A DNA stretch of 64,000 bases, taken from NCBI RefSeq assembly GCF_026162625.1, contig NZ_JAOTBD010000003.1, forward strand, positions 151,375 through 215,374, in the 5' to 3' direction. The stretch comes from Paracoccus beibuensis. GTDB taxonomy: Bacteria > Pseudomonadota > Alphaproteobacteria > Rhodobacterales > Rhodobacteraceae. The notes beneath the pieces are model-generated. The model saw only the letters and a program-made list of their open reading frames with translations, was not told the DNA's origin and did not search any database. Positions 35,287-44,941 of the stretch are shown one piece after another (within the stretch, counting starts at the first letter, position 1; every line of letters starts with the position of its first letter). The translations under genes were made by a program, and so were the position numbers.

Positions 35287-35480
35287 CTGAAACTTTTCGG
35301 GAAATCACCGCAACGGCACCCGCTTGTATCTTCTGTCCGCAACAGCTTGCAGATAAAACCACCGCATGTGGCGCCCGCTGCCGTGCCGCGGTTGACGGGC
35401 GCGACTGCAGGGCCTTGAGTGGCCGCGTCAGTCGGGCTTGTGCCGGCGCGACGACAGACAAAGGCATGAAAGGTTTTGCG

Positions 35481-36914
35481 ATGGGAAAGATTACTCCGGT
35501 TCTGATGGCTGGCGGATCAGGGACGCGGCTGTGGCCCGTGTCGCGCAAGAGCTTTCCCAAGCAGTTCGCCGCCCTCGTCGGGGACGAGACGCTGTTCCAG
35601 GCCTCGGCCCGGCGGCTGTCGGGACCGCTTTTCGACGCGCCGGTGGTAATGACCAATTCCGACTTCCGGTTCATCGTGGCCGAGCAGCTGGAGCAGGCGG
35701 GCGTCGCCCCCGGCGCCATTGTCATTGAACCCGCCGGCCGGAACACAGCGCCCGCGATTCTTGCCGCCGCCCTCATGGTCGCGTCCGAGGACCCGGACCG
35801 GCTGGTGCTGGTCGCTCCCTCGGATCATGTCATTCCCGATGCCGATGCGTTCGCGGCCGCCGTCACCGAGGGGGCGGGCCTGGCCGCCCAAGGCCGCATC
35901 GTCACCTTCGGGATCACCCCCGACCGCCCAGAGACCGGTTACGGCTATCTTCAACTCGCCTCGACGGGCGCAGGCCCGCAGCCGCTCGACCGGTTCGTGG
36001 AAAAGCCCGACGCGGCGACGGCTGCCGACATGGTCGCCGCCGGGAACTTCCTCTGGAACGCGGGGATCTTCCTCTTCAGCGCCCGCACGATGATCGACGC
36101 CTTCCGCGCCCATGCGCCCGCCTATCTGCAGCCGGTCCAGGCGGCGCTCGACCAGGCGCAGACCGACCTGGGCTTCCTCCGTCTAGCACGAGAGCCCTGG
36201 GCGCAGGCCGATGACAATTCGATCGACTATGCGGTCATGGAAAAGGCCGACAACCTGTCGGTGGTCCGCTTCTCGGGGCGCTGGTCGGACCTTGGCGGCT
36301 GGGACGCCGTGTGGCGAGAGAAACTGGGCCAGGCGCCGTCCGAGACGGGCGTCGTGACTGATGCCCGGTCGACCGCCATAGATTGTTGCGACGTCCTGCT
36401 GCGGTCCGACAGCGAGGATCTGCAGGTGGTGGGCATCGGCCTCTCCGACCTGATGGTGGTGGCGACCGCCGACGCGGTGCTGGTGGCCGACCGGTCGCGG
36501 GCGCAGGATGTCCGCCAGGCCGTCAGCGCGCTGAAGGCCAAGCGGGCCAGGCAGGCGGAAAGCTTTCCGCGCGACCATCGCCCCTGGGGCTGGTTCGAGA
36601 CGCTGGCCTTGGCCGACCGCTTCCAGGTCAAGCGCATCGTGGTCAAGCCCGGCGCAGCCCTGTCGCTGCAAAGCCACGTCCATCGGTCGGAACACTGGGT
36701 CGTCGTGTCGGGCACTGCACGTGTCACCGTGGACGACCGGGTGACGCTGGTGACCGAGAACCAGTCGATCTATGTCCCCCTCGGCGCCGTCCACCGGATG
36801 GAGAATCCGGGCAAGGTGCCGATGGTCCTGATCGAGGTGCAGACCGGCAGCTATCTCGGCGAAGACGACATCATCCGCTATGAGGACGTCTATTCCCGCA
36901 GTTCCGCCGACTGA
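35481..36914 (+). CDS. manC: Mannose-1-phosphate guanylyltransferase / mannose-6-phosphate isomerase
   Basis: The 477-residue bifunctional enzyme begins ITPVLMAGGSGTRLWPVSR (GDP-mannose pyrophosphorylase signature, residues 4-22) followed by PKQF. It has FVEKPDAATA and NAGIFLF in the transferase domain. The C-terminal cupin isomerase domain has SLQSHVHRSEHWVVVSGTA and YVPLGAVHRMENPG metal ligands. It makes GDP-mannose for polysaccharide or glycan synthesis. ATG 35481 fits family length; an in-frame ATG at 35466 would add five residues. No other sugar-nucleotide genes are adjacent, so it may be a displaced member of a capsule cluster. Confidence 0.93.
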   Translation: MGKITPVLMAGGSGTRLWPVSRKSFPKQFAALVGDETLFQASARRLSGPLFDAPVVMTNSDFRFIVAEQLEQAGVAPGAIVIEPAGRNTAPAILAAALMVASEDPDRLVLVAPSDHVIPDADAFAAAVTEGAGLAAQGRIVTFGITPDRPETGYGYLQLASTGAGPQPLDRFVEKPDAATAADMVAAGNFLWNAGIFLFSARTMIDAFRAHAPAYLQPVQAALDQAQTDLGFLRLAREPWAQADDNSIDYAVMEKADNLSVVRFSGRWSDLGGWDAVWREKLGQAPSETGVVTDARSTAIDCCDVLLRSDSEDLQVVGIGLSDLMVVATADAVLVADRSRAQDVRQAVSALKAKRARQAESFPRDHRPWGWFETLALADRFQVKRIVVKPGAALSLQSHVHRSEHWVVVSGTARVTVDDRVTLVTENQSIYVPLGAVHRMENPGKVPMVLIEVQTGSYLGEDDIIRYEDVYSRSSAD

Positions 36915-37132
36915 GAATCGGCCGTCAGGCCCGGCACGACATCCCCTATGTCCGCCTTCACGGGGCCGACTACTCGGCGACCGTGTTCAAGGCGCCTGAC
37001 TGAACCGTTGGCCCCGGCCGTCGCGGGCTGTGATGCCACGGGGCGCTGGACGGGGAGGGCGCCGTGCTTGCATGGTTGATCGAACGGCCCTCTTCGCCCT
37101 TGGCGGATGCCGTCCGGGCCGCGCTGGCGTGA
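36915..37132. other. Non-coding gap with possible gene debris between manC and the DsbA-like gene
   Basis: This 218-bp stretch lies between convergent genes. A short open stretch to the stop at 37001-37003 reads YVRLHGADYSATVFKAPD, and another before 37132 reads VLAWLIERPSSPLADAVR then a stop. Both look like ends of proteins without starts and could be remnants of deleted genes. I could not identify either. Confidence 0.2.
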
Positions 37133-37879
37133 CTACATCGTCTCGCGGATCTGGGCTATGGTTTCGGCCACACCCACCCGCGGGACGCCGCGCAGCAACT
37201 GGTCGCCGATCACGAAGGTCGGCGTCCCCTGAATCGCCATGGCTTCGGCCAGTTGGCGGTTCTCGCGCAGGATGCCGGTCACGGCCTCGGTGTTCATGTG
37301 CTGCAGGATGCCGTCGGCCTCGAGGCCGATATCGTCCGCGATGACGCGCAGCGCCTCGATCGTGGCGGGGCCGCGCAGGGTGATCAGCGCGTCATGCGCC
37401 GCCTTGTAGGCATCGTCCCCCGCGATCTGGTGAACCGATATGGCAAAGCGGCTCGACAGCTCGCTTTCCTCGCCCAAGATCGGGAATTCCTTCAGGATCA
37501 GGCGGATGTTGCCATCTTCCTCGACCGCGTCTAAGATTTCCTGGTTGAACTGCCGGCAGACGCCGCAGCGATAGTCGATGAATTCGACCATCGTCAGGTC
37601 GCCATCGGGATTGCCGCCGACCCAGCTGTGATCGTCGTTGAAGATCGCGTCCCGATGGGCCTCGACAAGGGCCACGTCGTTCTGGGCGCTCTGCTCGGCC
37701 TGCCGGGTTTCCAGGACGGTGATCGCCTCGACCAGCACCTGCGGGTTTTCCATCAGGTAGTCACGGACGGCTTCGCCGAAGGCGGCCTTTTCATCCTCGG
37801 ACATGGCCTTGACATCGAACGCCAGCGCGGGCGATGCGAGGGCGGCGCTCAGCAGCAGCGCGGCGGACAGGCGGTTCAT
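37133..37879 (-). CDS. Periplasmic DsbA-family thiol-disulfide protein
   Basis: The 248-residue protein starts with a clear Sec signal peptide (MNRLSAALLLSAALASPALA, likely cleaved after residue 20). A helical N-terminal extension rich in Glu/Asp follows, then a thioredoxin-fold domain with FIDYRCGVCRQF (Cys105-Gly-Val-Cys108) and the cis-Pro loop IQGTPTFVIGDQLLRG. It should form or isomerise disulfides in the periplasm; it resembles the ScsC/BdbD-like DsbA group. ATG 37879 is chosen for the signal peptide. Confidence 0.9.
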   Translation of the reverse strand: MNRLSAALLLSAALASPALAFDVKAMSEDEKAAFGEAVRDYLMENPQVLVEAITVLETRQAEQSAQNDVALVEAHRDAIFNDDHSWVGGNPDGDLTMVEFIDYRCGVCRQFNQEILDAVEEDGNIRLILKEFPILGEESELSSRFAISVHQIAGDDAYKAAHDALITLRGPATIEALRVIADDIGLEADGILQHMNTEAVTGILRENRQLAEAMAIQGTPTFVIGDQLLRGVPRVGVAETIAQIRETM

Positions 37880-38055
37880 GGCAACGGGCCCCTTCGGTTC
37901 GTGGTCGCGCGGCAGCTTGGACCGCGCCGACCGCGAAGGCAAGAAGACCGCCGACACAGCCGCGTGACACCCAACCGGTAAAATCCGCTGCCCAAATGAC
38001 TGGAGCATGGGCGCATCCCGCGCTATCACCATTCGAAAAAAGAAGAGGCCGAGCC

Positions 38056-39189
38056 ATGCGATCTTCCCTGCGCGGACAAGTGGACCCGTTCATCGTGATG
38101 GACGTGATGGAGGCTGCCAGCCGCGCCGAGGCGGCAGGCCGTCACATCATCCACATGGAGGTGGGGCAGCCCGGCACGCCCGCCCCCGAAGGCGCCCGCC
38201 GCGCGCTGGCCGAGGCGCTGTCCCAGCCTTTGGGCTATACCGTCGCGCTTGGCCTGCCGGCGCTGCGGCGGGGCATCGCGGACCTTTACCGCCGCTGGTA
38301 CGGCGTCGACCTCGACCCCGCGCGGGTAGTGGTTACATCCGGCAGCAGCGGGGCGTTCATCCTCGCCTTCTCGGCGCTGTTCGACGCGGGCGACAAGGTC
38401 GCGATGGGGTTTCCGGGCTATCCCAGCTATCGCCAGATCCTGCGCGCCATGTCGCTGGAAGCCGTGGGCATTCCGACGCGGGCCGAGGACCGCTATCAGC
38501 CGCGTCCCGCGGATCTGCCCGACGCGGCGGGGCTTATCCTTGCGTCGCCGGGCAACCCGTCCGGCACGGTGCTGACGGTGCCGGAACTGGGGGCGCTGAC
38601 CGATGCGGCGCAGGCGCGCGGCATGGCCGTCATCTCGGACGAGATCTATCATGGCCTCTCCTACGGCGACCGCTGCCATTCCGCCCTGGAGGTGACCGAC
38701 GAGGTCGTCGTCATCAACTCGTTCAGCAAGTATTTCTCGATGACCGGCTGGCGGGTGGGCTGGATGGTCGTTCCGCCGGAGATGGTCCGCACGGTGGAAC
38801 GGCTGGCCCAGAACCTGTTCATCTGCCCGCCCCATGCCAGCCAGGTGGCGGCGCTGGCGGCGTTGGACTGCTTCCCCGAGGCCGAGGCAAATCTGGCCGT
38901 CTATGCCGGGAACCGGCGCCTGATGCTGGAGGGTTTGCCGCGCGCCGGGTTCGACCGCATCGCGCCGCCGGAAGGGGCGTTCTATATCTATGCGGACGTG
39001 TCGCACCTGACCGCGGATTCCGTGAAGTTCGCCGCGGAACTTCTTGAAAAGGCCGGCGTCGCTGTCACGCCGGGCCTGGATTTCGATCCCGATCGCGGGG
39101 ACCGGACGCTGCGTTTCTCCTACGCGCGGGCAACGGCAGATATCATCGAGGGACTGGAACGACTGGCCGCGTTCATGGCGGCCAGATGA
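38056..39189 (+). CDS. PLP-dependent class I/II aminotransferase
   Basis: The 377-residue protein has fold-type I aminotransferase landmarks: MEVGQPGTPAP, VVTSGSSGAFILAFSALFD, ASPGNPSGTVL, VISDEIYHGL (PLP Asp195) and INSFSKYFSMTGWRVGW with the Schiff-base Lys225. RFSYARA near the C-terminus holds the carboxylate-binding Arg. The amino donor is unknown; the sequence resembles aspartate/aromatic-type enzymes. ATG 38056 is selected because the longer frame overlaps the divergent DsbA-like gene. The stop overlaps the next start by 4 bp. Confidence 0.9.
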   Translation: MRSSLRGQVDPFIVMDVMEAASRAEAAGRHIIHMEVGQPGTPAPEGARRALAEALSQPLGYTVALGLPALRRGIADLYRRWYGVDLDPARVVVTSGSSGAFILAFSALFDAGDKVAMGFPGYPSYRQILRAMSLEAVGIPTRAEDRYQPRPADLPDAAGLILASPGNPSGTVLTVPELGALTDAAQARGMAVISDEIYHGLSYGDRCHSALEVTDEVVVINSFSKYFSMTGWRVGWMVVPPEMVRTVERLAQNLFICPPHASQVAALAALDCFPEAEANLAVYAGNRRLMLEGLPRAGFDRIAPPEGAFYIYADVSHLTADSVKFAAELLEKAGVAVTPGLDFDPDRGDRTLRFSYARATADIIEGLERLAAFMAAR

Positions 39190-40400
39190 GGGCGAGCGCC
39201 TTGGTCCTGGCCTTGCTGCTGCCCTTGCAGGCAGTGGCGCAAGAGCCTGCGGGCCTGCGTCTTGGCGCCTCGGCCGTCACCGAGGCGGGAACGGGGTGGT
39301 GGCACCGCCTCTTCGGCCCGATGCCGTTGGAGGTGCGGCTGACGCTGGACCGCCCGGTGGCCTGGCGCACCTTCCTGGTCGGAGAGCCGGCGCGGCTGGT
39401 GATCGACCTGAAGGACGTGGACCTGTCCGGCGGCGACCCGTCCCAACTGTTCGGAGAGGCCCGGATGCCGGCGATCCGCTGGGGCAGCTTCCGCCGGGGC
39501 TGGTCGCGCATCGTCATGGAACTGCCGCGCCCCTTCGCGGTCGCCAGTGCCGGCATGTCCACCAAGGGTGCCGATGCGGTCCTGCGCGTGGCGCTGGTGC
39601 CGGTCGGGGAAGGCGACTTCTCGCCCCGCCCCTCGGCGGCGGCGGCCCTGCGGAACCTGCCCGACCCCGCGGACCTGCCCGAGGCCCCGCCGCGGGCCGA
39701 CGGCCTTGTGGTCGCGCTGGACCCGGGCCACGGCGGGTTCGACCCCGGCGCGCAGGCGGGCGGAGAGACCGAGGCGGACATGGTCCTGACCTTCGGCCGC
39801 GAACTGCGCAGCGCGCTGGAGGCGCGGGGCGTGACGGTCGCGATGACCCGCGACAGCGACGTCTATGTTCCGCTGGAGGGACGGATGACGACGGCCCGGC
39901 AGGCGGGGGCGCACCTGCTGGTCTCGCTGCATGCGGATGCGCTGCCCCAGGGGCAGGCGGCGGGGGCCACGATCTATGTCTGGTCCTCGTCCTCGGACGG
40001 GCGTGCCAGCCGGCAGCTGATCATGCGACACCAGCGCGACGACCTGCTGCTGGGGATGGACCTGACAAGCCAGGACGATGCCCTGGCCGTCGCGCTGATG
40101 GATTTCGCCCGCACCGACACCCAGCCCCGTTCCGAGGCCTTCGCCCGGCAGCTGACGTCGCGAATGGCGCTGCGCGGCATCGGCCTGCACGGACGGCCGG
40201 TGCAGGGCGCCGCGTTCTCGGTGCTGAAGTCGCCCGACATCGCATCGGTCCTGCTGGAACTGGGCTTCATCACCGACGAAAACGACCTGGCCAACCTGAC
40301 CGATCCCGACTGGCGCGCCCGGATGGTCGATGCCGTGGCCGAGGCCGTCACCGGATGGTGGCGCGACGAACAGGCGCGGGCCGCGCTTCTGCGCCGCTGA
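39186..40400 (+). CDS. amiC: N-acetylmuramoyl-L-alanine amidase with AMIN domain
   Basis: The 404-residue protein has a signal peptide (MRASALVLALLLPLQAVAQ), an AMIN-like beta domain (LEVRLTLDRPVAWRTFLVG...RLVIDLKDVD), and an Amidase_3 catalytic domain. The catalytic zinc residues lie in VALDPGHGGFDPGAQ, a downstream ETEADM Glu, LLVSLHADALP and a C-terminal VLLELGFITDENDL. It cleaves septal peptidoglycan during cell separation. It sits directly before the PBP1A gene and is coupled to the aminotransferase gene. Confidence 0.93.
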   Translation: MRASALVLALLLPLQAVAQEPAGLRLGASAVTEAGTGWWHRLFGPMPLEVRLTLDRPVAWRTFLVGEPARLVIDLKDVDLSGGDPSQLFGEARMPAIRWGSFRRGWSRIVMELPRPFAVASAGMSTKGADAVLRVALVPVGEGDFSPRPSAAAALRNLPDPADLPEAPPRADGLVVALDPGHGGFDPGAQAGGETEADMVLTFGRELRSALEARGVTVAMTRDSDVYVPLEGRMTTARQAGAHLLVSLHADALPQGQAAGATIYVWSSSSDGRASRQLIMRHQRDDLLLGMDLTSQDDALAVALMDFARTDTQPRSEAFARQLTSRMALRGIGLHGRPVQGAAFSVLKSPDIASVLLELGFITDENDLANLTDPDWRARMVDAVAEAVTGWWRDEQARAALLRR

Positions 40401-40472
40401 CACCGACAGTTGCTTTGACCGGGCAGGGTGGTGCGGTTATAGACGGCGCAAGGCTTGGAAAGGCGAAATCCC

Positions 40473-43019
40473 GTGCTGCGCATCATACTTTCATTCTTCG
40501 GGGCAATCTTTTCCTGGGTCGTGACGGCGGCCTTCTTCGCCGCGCTCACCATCGGCGGGATCTTCTGGATCTACTCCCGCGACCTGCCCAGCCACGAGAC
40601 GCTTGCGCAATATTCGCCCAAGACGATCAGCCGCATCTATTCGGCGGAAGGCCAGCTGATCGATGAATTCGCCGAGGAACGCCGCCTGTTCGTGCCCATC
40701 GACGAGATCCCCGACCTGGTCAAGCAGGCCTTCATCAGCGCCGAGGACAAGAACTTCTACAGCCATCCCGGCTATGACCTGCGCGGGATCGTCAGTGCGG
40801 CCTGGCAGGCGCTGGCCTCTGGCGGGTCGAACGTGCGCGGTGCATCGACGATCACGCAGCAGGTGATGAAGAACTTCCTTCTGTCCAGCGACCGCAGCGT
40901 CGAGCGCAAGGTGAAGGAACTGATCCTGGCGTCGCGGCTGGAACGTACGCTGACCAAGGACCAGATCCTGGAGCTGTACCTGAACGAGATCTTCCTGGGC
41001 CAGAACAGCTTCGGCGTCGCCGCCGCCGCGCAGACCTATTTCAACAACTCGCTGTCCGAACTGGCCCCGCACGAGGCCGCGATGCTGGCCGCCATGCCGC
41101 AGGCCCCCGGCCGCTATCACCCCGTCCGCGCCAAGGAGCGGGTGACCGAACGGCGCAACTATGTCCTGCGCGAGATGTGGCAGAATGGCTTCATCACCGA
41201 GGCGACCTACGAGGCCGAGGCCCGGTTGCCGCTGAAATCGGTGCAGAACGGCGATTTTCCGTCGTTCCAGCGCCAGCTGCCGCCGCGTGACTATTTCACC
41301 GACGAGATCCGCCGCCAGCTGAGCCGCGAGTTCGGGCAGGAGGAGTTCTTCGGCGGGGGCCTGACGATCCGCGCCACCGTCGATCCCGAACTGCAATCCG
41401 AGGCGGCGACCGCACTGCAGCAGGCGCTGGAGGATTACGACCGCAACCAGGGCGTCTGGCGCGGCACCGGAGAGCAGATCCCCGCCGAGGCGCTGAATGA
41501 CGAGGCGGCATGGCGCGGCGCGCTGTGGGATCTGCGCCTGCCGCGCGACATCCCCGGCTGGCATCCCGCCGTGGTGCTGGAGGTCGGTGCCAGCGACGCC
41601 CGCATCGGCATCGAGGGCATCGAGGAGGACGCCGACGGCCACTCGATTCCCGCAGCCGACGTGCAATGGGCCCGGCCGCTGGACCGCGAAACCGGACAAT
41701 TGGGTCCGCGGGCGCAGGTTGCGGACGACCTGCTGGACGTGGGCGACGTGGTGCTGGTGCGCGCGATGACCAGCGACAGCGACGGCAGCTTCATCCGCTG
41801 GACGTTGCGGCAGGTGCCGCAGGTGCAGGGCGGCTTCATGGCGATGGACGTCAACACCGGTCGCGTCCTGGCCATGCAGGGTGGCTTTTCCTATGAAAGC
41901 TCGGTCTTCAACCGGGCGACGCAGGCGCAGCGTCAGCCGGGGTCCAGCTTCAAGCCCTTTGTCTATGCCGCCGCGCTGGATAACAACTATACCCCCGCGA
42001 CGATCGTGGTGGACGAACCCATCCGCATCAACACGCCGCAGGGCTTGTGGGAGCCGAAGAACTCCTCGGGCCGCCACTATGGTCCGACGCCCCTGCGTAC
42101 AGGGATCGAGCAGTCGCGCAACCTGATGACCATCCGCATCGCCGACGATATCGGGATGGAGCAGGTGGCCCGCTATGCCGAGGATTTCGGCGTCTACGAC
42201 GACCTGAAGCCGTTCCTGGCCAACGCCCTGGGCGCGCAGGAAACGACGCTGTTCAAGATGGTCGCCGCCTATGCAATGTTCGCCAATGGCGGCGAGCGTG
42301 TCGAGCCGACGCTGGTAGACCGGGTGCAGGACCGTCGCGGGCGCACGATCTATCGCCACGACCAGCGCGTCTGCGAGACCTGCGCGATGCAGGCGATGCC
42401 TGCGGGGCAGGCGCCGGTCATCGACACCAACCGCGAGCGGGTGATGGATGCGGTGACGGCCTATCAGCTGACCTCGATGCTGGAGGGCGCGGTCGAACGC
42501 GGCTCGGGGTCAGGGGTCGACCTGCCGGTGCCGATCGCGGGCAAGACGGGGACGACGAACGACGCCAAGGACGTGTGGTTCATCGGCTATTCCAGCAACA
42601 TCGTGGCTGGCTGCTATCTGGGCTATGACCAGCCGCGGTCCCTGGGCGAGCGCGCCTATGGCGGGACGCTCTGCGTGCCGGTCTTCAACGACTTCATGCG
42701 CGAGGCCGTGGCAAAGTTCGGCGGCACCGAGTTCAGGGTGCCCGAGGGCGGGTACTGGGTCAAGATCGACCGGATCACGGGCCAGCGCCTTCCCGACAAC
42801 GCAACCGGCCCGAACGTCATCAGCGAGTACTTCCGCGAAGGCATGGACCCGGACTGGCTGGCGCCTTATGTCGTGTCCGGTTTTGGCGACGAGACGGTGA
42901 TCCTGCCGTGGGAGGCGGGCGAAAGCGCGGCTACGGCGATCACGACCTCGACGGGCGAACGGCGGGTCATTCCCAAGCGGACGGACTTTGGCACGATGTC
43001 TTCGGGCGGCCTCTACTGA
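40473..43019 (+). CDS. mrcA: Penicillin-binding protein 1A
   Basis: The 848-residue bifunctional class A PBP has an N-terminal TM anchor (residues about 2-30). A GT51 transglycosylase domain follows with AFISAEDKNFYSHPGYD, RGASTITQQVMKNFLLS and KDQILELYLNEIFLGQNSFGV. An inserted OB-like region (about 330-450) precedes a transpeptidase domain with the SxxK motif RQPGSSFKPFVYAAALD and KTGTTNDAKDVWFIGY. It polymerises and cross-links peptidoglycan. The GTG at 40473 is preferred; a TTG at 40455 adds six residues. A 47-bp GC-rich repeat lies just after the stop. Confidence 0.94.
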   Translation: MLRIILSFFGAIFSWVVTAAFFAALTIGGIFWIYSRDLPSHETLAQYSPKTISRIYSAEGQLIDEFAEERRLFVPIDEIPDLVKQAFISAEDKNFYSHPGYDLRGIVSAAWQALASGGSNVRGASTITQQVMKNFLLSSDRSVERKVKELILASRLERTLTKDQILELYLNEIFLGQNSFGVAAAAQTYFNNSLSELAPHEAAMLAAMPQAPGRYHPVRAKERVTERRNYVLREMWQNGFITEATYEAEARLPLKSVQNGDFPSFQRQLPPRDYFTDEIRRQLSREFGQEEFFGGGLTIRATVDPELQSEAATALQQALEDYDRNQGVWRGTGEQIPAEALNDEAAWRGALWDLRLPRDIPGWHPAVVLEVGASDARIGIEGIEEDADGHSIPAADVQWARPLDRETGQLGPRAQVADDLLDVGDVVLVRAMTSDSDGSFIRWTLRQVPQVQGGFMAMDVNTGRVLAMQGGFSYESSVFNRATQAQRQPGSSFKPFVYAAALDNNYTPATIVVDEPIRINTPQGLWEPKNSSGRHYGPTPLRTGIEQSRNLMTIRIADDIGMEQVARYAEDFGVYDDLKPFLANALGAQETTLFKMVAAYAMFANGGERVEPTLVDRVQDRRGRTIYRHDQRVCETCAMQAMPAGQAPVIDTNRERVMDAVTAYQLTSMLEGAVERGSGSGVDLPVPIAGKTGTTNDAKDVWFIGYSSNIVAGCYLGYDQPRSLGERAYGGTLCVPVFNDFMREAVAKFGGTEFRVPEGGYWVKIDRITGQRLPDNATGPNVISEYFREGMDPDWLAPYVVSGFGDETVILPWEAGESAATAITTSTGERRVIPKRTDFGTMSSGGLY

Positions 43020-43025
43020 CGCGGA

Positions 43026-43072
43026 TTGCGTCCCGCGACGGCGGGGGGCTGGCCGCCCCCCGCACCCCCCGC
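43026..43072. repeat. Dispersed GC-rich repeat, copy A
   Basis: This element (TTGCGTCCCGCGACGGC, then a G-run, a GGCC centre, a C-run and ACCCCCCGC) starts 6 bp after the mrcA stop. A near-identical copy follows the adenosine-kinase-like gene at 54636-54679. The G-run and C-run can pair into a strong hairpin, so it may be a REP-like element or a mobile terminator. Confidence 0.65.
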
Positions 43073-43093
43073 AGGGCGCGCGGCTCCGCGCCG

Positions 43094-43588
43094 TTACTTG
43101 CCATCCGTCGCTTGCGACCGCTTGTGCCGGGCGAGCGAGCGCAGCAGGCGCAGCACCATCAGCCCGAAGGCCGCGGCGATGACCGCGAGCATTCCCTTGC
43201 CCGTGCCGCAGGACAAGCCTATCGCGCCCGCCAGCCACATCGAGGCGCCCGTCGTCAGCCCGCGCACCGATCCCCTGGTGATGATGATCGAGCCGGCGGC
43301 AAGAAACGCGACGCCCGAGGTGACGGCCTCGATCAGGCGGAGCGGATCTATCTGCAGGGTCGCGTCGCTGTCGGCGCGCATGTGGGTCAGCTCCATCGCG
43401 ATCACGGTGAACAGCGCCGCAGCCATGGAGATCATCATGTGCGTCCGCAGCCCCGCCTCGTGGTCCGAACTTTCCCGTTCCCATCCGATCAGCGCGCCGA
43501 GGATCAGCGCCAGGACCAGTCGTGCCGTCGCGGTCGCGAGGCTCATGGAGTGCAGGGGCTGGAAGGTCTGGGACAGCAGGTCTTGCAT
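43094..43588 (-). CDS. MgtC/SapB-family membrane protein
   Basis: The 164-residue protein has four to five hydrophobic helices. It carries the MgtC signatures [43 protein letters not shown] and [23 protein letters not shown]. The family influences magnesium homeostasis and F-ATPase activity, though many bacterial copies are uncharacterised. ATG 43588 has GGAGGAG upstream. It is the short, single-domain form without the C-terminal ACT-like domain. Confidence 0.92.
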   Translation of the reverse strand: MQDLLSQTFQPLHSMSLATATARLVLALILGALIGWERESSDHEAGLRTHMMISMAAALFTVIAMELTHMRADSDATLQIDPLRLIEAVTSGVAFLAAGSIIITRGSVRGLTTGASMWLAGAIGLSCGTGKGMLAVIAAAFGLMVLRLLRSLARHKRSQATDGK

Positions 43589-43710
43589 GGCTCCTCCGTT
43601 TCCCGGAGAACGCCTCGCGGGGGACATGGGTTGCCACCGCGCTGCCCTTGCCCAAGCTGGCGGGGCGCGTTATCACACCGGACTTGACGCCAGACCGAAG
43701 GAGCCTGTCC

Positions 43711-44838
43711 ATGCGCGCCGAGACCCTCTCTGCCATCGAGGCCATCCGCCGCTCTCTGTCGCTGCTGGGGCAGCGGCTGGACTGGACCACGGCGCCTCAT
43801 CGCCTGGAAGAGATGAACGCGATGATCGAGGATGGCGACCTGTGGTCGGACCCGGCCCGCGCGCAGAAGCTGATGCGCGAGCGGCAGTCGCTGTCGGATG
43901 CGATCGAAACCTATCGCCGGATCGAGGGCGACCTGGCGGCCAATGCCGAAATGGTCGAGCTGGCCGAGGAAGAGGGCGACGCCGACCTGGTGGCCGAGGC
44001 CGAGGCGAACCTGAAGGCGCTGGCGGACCTCGCGGCGCAGAAGGAGCTGGAGGCCCTGCTGAACGGCGAGGCCGACGCCAACGACACCTTCCTGGAAATC
44101 AATGCAGGCGCCGGCGGCACCGAGAGCTGCGATTGGGCGTCGATGCTGGCGCGCATGTACGTGCGGTGGGCCGAGAAGAAGGGCTACGAGGTCGAGCTTC
44201 TGTCCGAAACCGGCGGCGACGAGGCCGGCATCCGCAGCGCCGCCTACAAGATCACCGGCCACAACGCCTATGGCTGGCTGAAGTCGGAATCGGGCGTGCA
44301 CCGCCTGGTGCGGATCAGCCCCTATGACAGCGCGGCGCGGCGGCACACGTCCTTCAGCAGCGTCTGGGTGTATCCCGTCGTCGATGACAACATCGAGATC
44401 GACATCCCCGACCGCGACATCCGCATCGACACCTATCGGTCGTCGGGCGCGGGCGGCCAGCACGTGAACACCACCGACTCGGCCGTGCGGATCACCCACC
44501 TTCCGACGAACATCGTCGTCACCAGCTCGGAAAAGTCGCAGCACCAGAACCGCGCCAACGCCATGGCCGCGCTGAAGTCGCGCCTCTACCAGATGGAGCT
44601 GGACCGCCGGAACGCCGAGATCAACGCTCAGCACGCGGCCAAGGGCGATGCGGGCTGGGGCAACCAGATCCGGTCCTATGTGCTGCACCCCTACCAGATG
44701 GTGAAGGACCTGCGCACAAGCGAAGAAACCAGCGATACGCAGGGCGTGCTTGATGGCGACCTCGACCGCTTCATGGCGGCCACCCTGGCGCTGGACGTCG
44801 CCGGCAAGAGCCGGGCCGAGGCGAACGCCGAGGACTGA
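43711..44838 (+). CDS. prfB: Peptide chain release factor 2
   Basis: The 375-residue class I release factor has the peptidyl-hydrolysis motif [12 protein letters not shown] (GGQ 248-250). At the stop-codon-reading position it has SPY (203-205) in [17 protein letters not shown], where E. coli RF2 has SPF. It recognises UGA and UAA. The gene is a single continuous frame with no in-frame UGA near codon 26, so the programmed +1 frameshift of many bacterial prfB genes is absent. ATG 43711 follows GAAGGAG. Confidence 0.95.
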   Translation: MRAETLSAIEAIRRSLSLLGQRLDWTTAPHRLEEMNAMIEDGDLWSDPARAQKLMRERQSLSDAIETYRRIEGDLAANAEMVELAEEEGDADLVAEAEANLKALADLAAQKELEALLNGEADANDTFLEINAGAGGTESCDWASMLARMYVRWAEKKGYEVELLSETGGDEAGIRSAAYKITGHNAYGWLKSESGVHRLVRISPYDSAARRHTSFSSVWVYPVVDDNIEIDIPDRDIRIDTYRSSGAGGQHVNTTDSAVRITHLPTNIVVTSSEKSQHQNRANAMAALKSRLYQMELDRRNAEINAQHAAKGDAGWGNQIRSYVLHPYQMVKDLRTSEETSDTQGVLDGDLDRFMAATLALDVAGKSRAEANAED

Positions 44839-44941
44839 GGGCAACCGCAACGCCGGTTGCTGCATTGCAGCAATTTCCTTGGGCTTGTTTTCAGTGGGGT
44901 CGCTCGTATCATGCTGCGACTGCATCATGCGAGGGCGGCCG

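Noticed and set aside
43711..43800. Programmed +1 frameshift in prfB
   Set aside because: The gene is one continuous frame with no in-frame UGA near the start.
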